64,000 nt of DNA from Rhodoglobus sp. Its GTDB lineage: Bacteria > Actinomycetota > Actinomycetes > Actinomycetales > Microbacteriaceae. Below, in pieces: positions 60,229 through 64,000 of the stretch; the stretch's first letter is position 1; each line of letters starts with the position of its first letter. Below the pieces are notes generated by a model. The model was given only the letters and a program-made list of their open reading frames with translations, did no database searches and was not told the origin of the DNA. Both the position numbers and the translations under genes were made by a program. The stretch covers positions 32,294 to 96,293 of the forward strand of contig JAODAQ010000063.1 of the NCBI GenBank assembly GCA_025463515.1, in the 5' to 3' direction.

Positions 60229-61679
60229 CTGGATAGCACCGCCTCTAGTACTTTTCTGCCGATCGGAGCCGAGATTCCGCTCGAAGTGCCGTTCTGGCCG
60301 AGACCGCCTCCGTTTTGTACGACGACCGCGACCACGACGTCGGGGTCTTCTGCCGGTGCAAAACCGGTGAACCAGAGGGTGTACGGCTCGCCCTCGCCGT
60401 TCTGTGCTGTGCCGGTCTTACCCGCGACAGTGACCCCATCTATTCTGGCATTACTCGCCGCTCCGCTGGCGACCGAGTCGACCATCATCTGCGTGATCGC
60501 CGCGGCCGTCGCCTGGCTGATCGGCTGGCCGAACTGCTCGGGCTGGAACGATTGGATCGTGGTCAGGTCGGGGGCCGTGATGCTTTCCACGAGATTGGGC
60601 TTCATGAGCGTGCCGCTGTTCGCGATCGCCATCGACACCATGGCCATCTGCAGTGGCGACGCCCGCACACTCGACTGTCCGAAGGCGGAGAGCATCGTCT
60701 GGGGCTCGTCCAGCGCGCGAGGGTAGACGCTCGGGGTCGACGCCAGCGGTACCGAGACGCTCTCGTTGAAGCCGAACTTGTTGGCCTGGTCGCGGATCGC
60801 CTTCGACCCCAGCGCCGCGCCGAGCTGGGCGAACGGGATGTTGCAGGACAGGCGGATCGCGGTGGCGATCGTCGCCGTTTCGCCCGGTCCGCATGTGCGG
60901 CCGTCGGCATTGCTGATGGAGAAGTCCGTCTGCGGCAGTTGCAGGCTGGCCGGGTTGGGGAACGCGCTCTCTGGGGTGAACTGGCCGCTCTCGAGAGCCG
61001 CCGACGCGACCACCAGCTTGAACGTCGAGCCAGGTGGGTCCAGGGCGCCCTCGAGCGTGCGATTGAAGAGCGGGCCGGTGGGATCGTCGAGCAGTGCGTT
61101 GTACTGGGCAATCACGGCGGCCGTGTCGTGCACGGCGAGGGTGTTCGGATCGAACGTCGGCTTCGAGACCATCGCGATAATCTCGCCTGTCTTCGGCCGG
61201 ATCGCGATCACGGCGCCCTGGTAGTCGCCCAGGGCATCCCATGCGGCCTGCTGCACGACCGGGTCGATCGTGAGTTCGACGGAAGCACCCTTGGGGGTCT
61301 GCCCGGTGATGATGGCGTTGATCTGGTCGAAGAACTGGTCGTTCGACGTGCCACTCAGGTAGTCGTTGAGTTCGGACTCGAGACCTGTGTTGCCCTGGTT
61401 GAGGGTGAGGTAGCCGGTGATCGGCGCGTATAGCGGCCCGTTCGTGTAAACGCGCTGGAACTTGTAGTCGTCGCCGCTCGGCGTGGAATACGCGATGGGC
61501 TGGCCGTCGACGAGAATCGGGCCGCGCTCGGCCGAGTAGCTTGCATAAAGGGTGCGAGCGTTCCTGCCATCCGCCTTGAGGCCGTCGGCGGCGACGACCT
61601 GGATGATCGTGCTCGACAGGAACAGGCTGATGAACATGAGCAGCACCACGGTGCTAACCCTCTTGAGTTCCTTGTTCAC
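60225..61679 (-). CDS. pbpA: Penicillin-binding protein 2-type transpeptidase
   Basis: This is a 484-residue class B PBP. A signal anchor (STVVLLMFISLFLSSTIIQVV) is followed by a dimerisation domain and the transpeptidase domain with the active serine in GSTFKLV, SCN and KTGTAQ. It makes crosslinks for the lateral wall with RodA, encoded next door. The GTG start overlaps the rodA stop. The length matches actinobacterial PbpA (about 490). Confidence 0.95.
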   Translation of the reverse strand: MNKELKRVSTVVLLMFISLFLSSTIIQVVAADGLKADGRNARTLYASYSAERGPILVDGQPIAYSTPSGDDYKFQRVYTNGPLYAPITGYLTLNQGNTGLESELNDYLSGTSNDQFFDQINAIITGQTPKGASVELTIDPVVQQAAWDALGDYQGAVIAIRPKTGEIIAMVSKPTFDPNTLAVHDTAAVIAQYNALLDDPTGPLFNRTLEGALDPPGSTFKLVVASAALESGQFTPESAFPNPASLQLPQTDFSISNADGRTCGPGETATIATAIRLSCNIPFAQLGAALGSKAIRDQANKFGFNESVSVPLASTPSVYPRALDEPQTMLSAFGQSSVRASPLQMAMVSMAIANSGTLMKPNLVESITAPDLTTIQSFQPEQFGQPISQATAAAITQMMVDSVASGAASNARIDGVTVAGKTGTAQNGEGEPYTLWFTGFAPAEDPDVVVAVVVQNGGGLGQNGTSSGISAPIGRKVLEAVLSR

Positions 61680-63124
61680 TGGCCCACCACCAAGCGGTTC
61701 TCGGCCGGGGATTCGACGACGAGCCGTGGTTGGTTGCGCACGGTGTCGGAGAGCCGGAGCAGAAGTGCAGCGATGATCCAGTTGGCAACGAGCGACGAAC
61801 CGCCCGCGGCGAGGAACGGCGTCGTGAGCCCGGTGAGCGGGATCACCCTGGTCACACCGCCGATGACCACGAAGATCTGGAGCGCGATGACGAAGGAGAG
61901 GCCGACGCCGAGCAGGCGGCCGAAGTCATCCTGGCCGGCGAAGCCGATGCGGAAGCCACGGGACACGAACAGAAGATACAGGGCGAGGATGGCAAACAGC
62001 CCGATGAGGCCGAGCTCCTCGCCGAGCGACGAGATGATGTAGTCGCTCTCGGAGAGCGGGGTGATCTCGGGGCTGCCGAGGCCGAGGCCGGTGCCGATGA
62101 TCCCGCCGTCGGCGAGCCCGAACAGTCCCTGCACGAGCTGGTAGCTGCCGCCCTCGGCGTCGTAGATGTTCGGGTTGAACGCGTCGAGCCAGGCGTCGAC
62201 GCGGCCGCCGACGTAGCTGAGCAGCCGGCTCGCGACGAAGGCGCCTACGAAGAACATGGCGAGGCCGAGCACGACCCAGCTCGAGCGCCCGGTCGCGACG
62301 TAGGTCATCACGAGGAACAGTCCGAAGTAGAGCAGAGCGGTGCCCAGGTCCCGCTGGAAGACGAGGACGAGCATCGAGGCGGCAAAAACCACGAGGATCG
62401 GGCCGAGGTCGCGGGCGCGGGGGAACTGCATCCCGAGCACTTTGCGGCCCACCATCGAGAGGGAGTCGCGCGCGGTCACGAGGTAGCCTGCGAAGAAGAT
62501 CGCGAGGGCGACCTTGGCCAGCTCGCCCGGCTGGAACGAGAACGGGCCGATCGACACCCACAGCCGCGCGCCGTTCACCGTCTGGCCGATGATCGGGAGC
62601 ATGGGGAGGATCAGGAGCACGATGCCCGTGAACATCGCGACGTAGCGGTAGCGCTGCAGCACGCGGTGGTTGCGGATGACGAGGAGCACCCCGATCGCGA
62701 TGAGGACCGCGATGCCCGTCCAGACGATCTGGCGGATACCGGCACTGTCCCAGCCGTACTGCTCGTCGGCGAGGTCGATGCGGTAGATCATCGCGATGCC
62801 GAGCCCGTTGAGCACGGTGATGATGGGCAGGATGAGCGGATCGGCATCCGGGGCGACGATGCGCATCGTGAAGTGCATGCCGAGAACGAGCACGCCGAGG
62901 AGGGTCGAGAGCGAGATAACGGTAAGGCCGATATGTCCGAGAGCACCAAGCTGGACGAGGACGATCGCAACCACGTTGATGCCGACCGCGAAGATGACGA
63001 GCGCGAGTTCGAGGTTTCGCAGCCGCGCCGGCACCCGCAGCTTCAGCCGGATGGTCGACGTGAAAGTCGAGCGGGGTCCGGTCTCGTGGGGGGCGCCCCT
63101 CCCGGCCCTAGCGTTGGAGGTCAT
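61676..63124 (-). CDS. rodA: FtsW/RodA-type SEDS glycosyltransferase
   Basis: This is a 482-residue integral membrane protein with about 12 helices. The SEDS motifs are QPGELAKVALAIFFAGYLV, FQRDLGTALLYFG and the late ITLTGLTTPFLAAGGSS-like segment (VIPLTGLTTPFLAAGGSSLV). It polymerises lipid II into glycan strands with the partner PbpA. The start overlaps the phosphatase stop by 17 bp. Because the neighbours are pbpA and PP2C, RodA is likelier than FtsW. Confidence 0.94.
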   Translation of the reverse strand: MTSNARAGRGAPHETGPRSTFTSTIRLKLRVPARLRNLELALVIFAVGINVVAIVLVQLGALGHIGLTVISLSTLLGVLVLGMHFTMRIVAPDADPLILPIITVLNGLGIAMIYRIDLADEQYGWDSAGIRQIVWTGIAVLIAIGVLLVIRNHRVLQRYRYVAMFTGIVLLILPMLPIIGQTVNGARLWVSIGPFSFQPGELAKVALAIFFAGYLVTARDSLSMVGRKVLGMQFPRARDLGPILVVFAASMLVLVFQRDLGTALLYFGLFLVMTYVATGRSSWVVLGLAMFFVGAFVASRLLSYVGGRVDAWLDAFNPNIYDAEGGSYQLVQGLFGLADGGIIGTGLGLGSPEITPLSESDYIISSLGEELGLIGLFAILALYLLFVSRGFRIGFAGQDDFGRLLGVGLSFVIALQIFVVIGGVTRVIPLTGLTTPFLAAGGSSLVANWIIAALLLRLSDTVRNQPRLVVESPAENRLVVGQ

Positions 63125-64000
63125 CCGACAGCCGGTCCACTATCCGTTGGGCATCCGCGAGGTCGCGCGCGTTGATCGTCGCCTCGACGCTATCCCGCTT
63201 GAACGTCGGCAGCTCATCGACCTGGATGGTCGTCTGCTTGTAAACGTGCGACAACGACAGCGGGCCGATGTCTTGCTGCACGCCCTGGAAGATCGCGACC
63301 CTGCCATCACTCGCGCCCACGAAGTACTGGCGCTGCGTGTATTGGTAACCGAGGATCGCGGCCGTCACAATCGCCGCGACGACGAGGACGATGAAGATGA
63401 GCCAGGAGATCCTGCGCCTGCGGGTACGGCGGCGGTCTTCGAGGATGAGCGCGTCGAGATACTCGTCCGACTCTGGCTCGAAGTGGCTGTCGTCGGTCTG
63501 AGTCGCCTTGAGCGGATGCAACAGCAGGCTCGGAAGGCGCAGCGGGCGCCGCACGCTGTCGGCTTCGAACACCAGCGGGGCCGCGGCGGACCCGACGGTG
63601 ATGGGCGGCGTGTGCGAGGAGGCGCCCGAGTCGTCGACGTCGACGAGCACGACGGTCACGTTGTCGGGCGCGCCCTGGTCGAGGCTCTCCTTGACGAGGC
63701 GTTCCGCCGCGGTCTGCGCGGACGGAACCGCGCCGAGGATGCCCTCCATCTTTTCGTCGGCAACATAGCTGCTCAGCCCATCGGAACACAGCAGCCAGCG
63801 ATCCCCAGGTCGGGTCTCCATGACCGTGGTGTCGATCTCGGGCGAGGCGTCGACGTCGCCGAGCACCCGCATGAGCACGGAGCGCCGCGGATGCACCGCC
63901 GCTTCCTCGGCCGTGATGCGGCCGCTGTCGACGAGGCGCTGCACGAACGTGTGGTCGGCCGTTATCTGCTTGAGTTTCCCGTCGCGGTACAGATAGATGC
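63108..64000 (-). CDS. pstP: PP2C-family protein phosphatase (cut by window edge)
   Basis: The frame is open to base 64000, giving about 297 residues of the C-terminal part. RPGDRWLLCSDGLSSYV and QGAPDNVTVVLVDVDD are PP2C motifs with the metal-binding Asp residues. A Ser/Thr-rich linker leads to a single transmembrane helix (RRISWLIFIVLVVAAIVTAAI) and an outside domain. It removes phosphate added by the PknA and PknB kinases encoded in the same operon, as in other Actinobacteria. The N-terminus lies outside the window. Confidence 0.93.
   Translation of the reverse strand, partial: IYLYRDGKLKQITADHTFVQRLVDSGRITAEEAAVHPRRSVLMRVLGDVDASPEIDTTVMETRPGDRWLLCSDGLSSYVADEKMEGILGAVPSAQTAAERLVKESLDQGAPDNVTVVLVDVDDSGASSHTPPITVGSAAAPLVFEADSVRRPLRLPSLLLHPLKATQTDDSHFEPESDEYLDALILEDRRRTRRRRISWLIFIVLVVAAIVTAAILGYQYTQRQYFVGASDGRVAIFQGVQQDIGPLSLSHVYKQTTIQVDELPTFKRDSVEATINARDLADAQRIVDRLSDDLQR

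Overview
The window is a high-GC chromosomal segment centred on the replication origin of an actinomycete, most likely a member of the Microbacteriaceae. The evidence is the gene order around dnaA, which matches the conserved actinobacterial origin block, with Microbacteriaceae-style variations. On the left side of dnaA the order is CCA-transferase, DUF6049 protein, murJ, trxB, trxA, parB, parA, rsmG, jag, yidC, yidD, rnpA, rpmH. On the right side it is dnaN, gnd, recF, dciA, gyrB, gyrA, DUF3566 protein, tRNA-Ile, tRNA-Ala, cyclophilin, rhomboid, crgA, sortase, trpG-like, pknB, pknA, pbpA, rodA, PP2C. GTG and TTG starts and 1-4 nt gene overlaps are frequent. I see no transposase, integrase, CRISPR array or rRNA operon.

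Bases 1-8,520: the 5' end of an MFS transporter gene, a DUF1232 protein, a dienelactone-hydrolase-like enzyme, a DinB-like protein, and a haem/iron patch (DUF2470 protein, then heme oxygenase behind a DtxR/IdeR-type operator). A PIF1-like helicase, an unrecognised membrane-anchored protein, a CopD-CtaG fusion and an HU protein follow. Bases 8,600-12,400: zinc-independent ribosomal proteins S14, L33 and L28, then a Fur-family (probably Zur) gene and a znuABC zinc importer with a candidate Zur operator. Bases 12,445-16,974: a hisC-like aminotransferase and a three-gene 2-oxoacid dehydrogenase operon. Bases 17,040-19,118: a small four-helix membrane protein and the most accessory-looking module of the window, a WXG100-like small protein overlapping a large protein with an N-terminal helical region, a hydrophobic segment and an alpha/beta-hydrolase domain. 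Bases 19,225-28,470: LMW phosphatase, purB, two membrane proteins, dnaB, the rpsF-ssb-rpsR-rplI operon (S6 has a very long Ala/Pro tail), inositol-phosphate synthase and the CCA-adding enzyme.

Bases 28,558-46,683 are the origin block. Three parS sites lie around parA/rsmG/jag. One contains the parA start codon, one abuts the rsmG start codon and one overlaps the jag stop codon. DnaA boxes cluster upstream of dnaA and occur between dnaA and dnaN. A further cluster lies just beyond the parB stop codon, next to a 13-bp tandem repeat that runs into that stop codon. Bases 46,850-52,119 hold the gyrase genes and two tRNAs. The 3' end of tRNA-Ala is duplicated 202 bp downstream and is also part of a long inverted repeat. 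Bases 53,446-64,000 hold the cell-envelope and cell-division signalling cluster, ending in a PP2C phosphatase gene cut by the window edge.

Most of the window is housekeeping. The observations most worth following are the WXG-hydrolase pair, the parB-proximal repeat and DnaA-box cluster, the tRNA-Ala duplication and inverted repeat, a two-copy dispersed intergenic repeat, the unusual extracellular domain of the PknA-like kinase, and several well-formed regulatory sites (DtxR box, SigR-type promoter, Zur-like box, cUUCGg leader hairpin).
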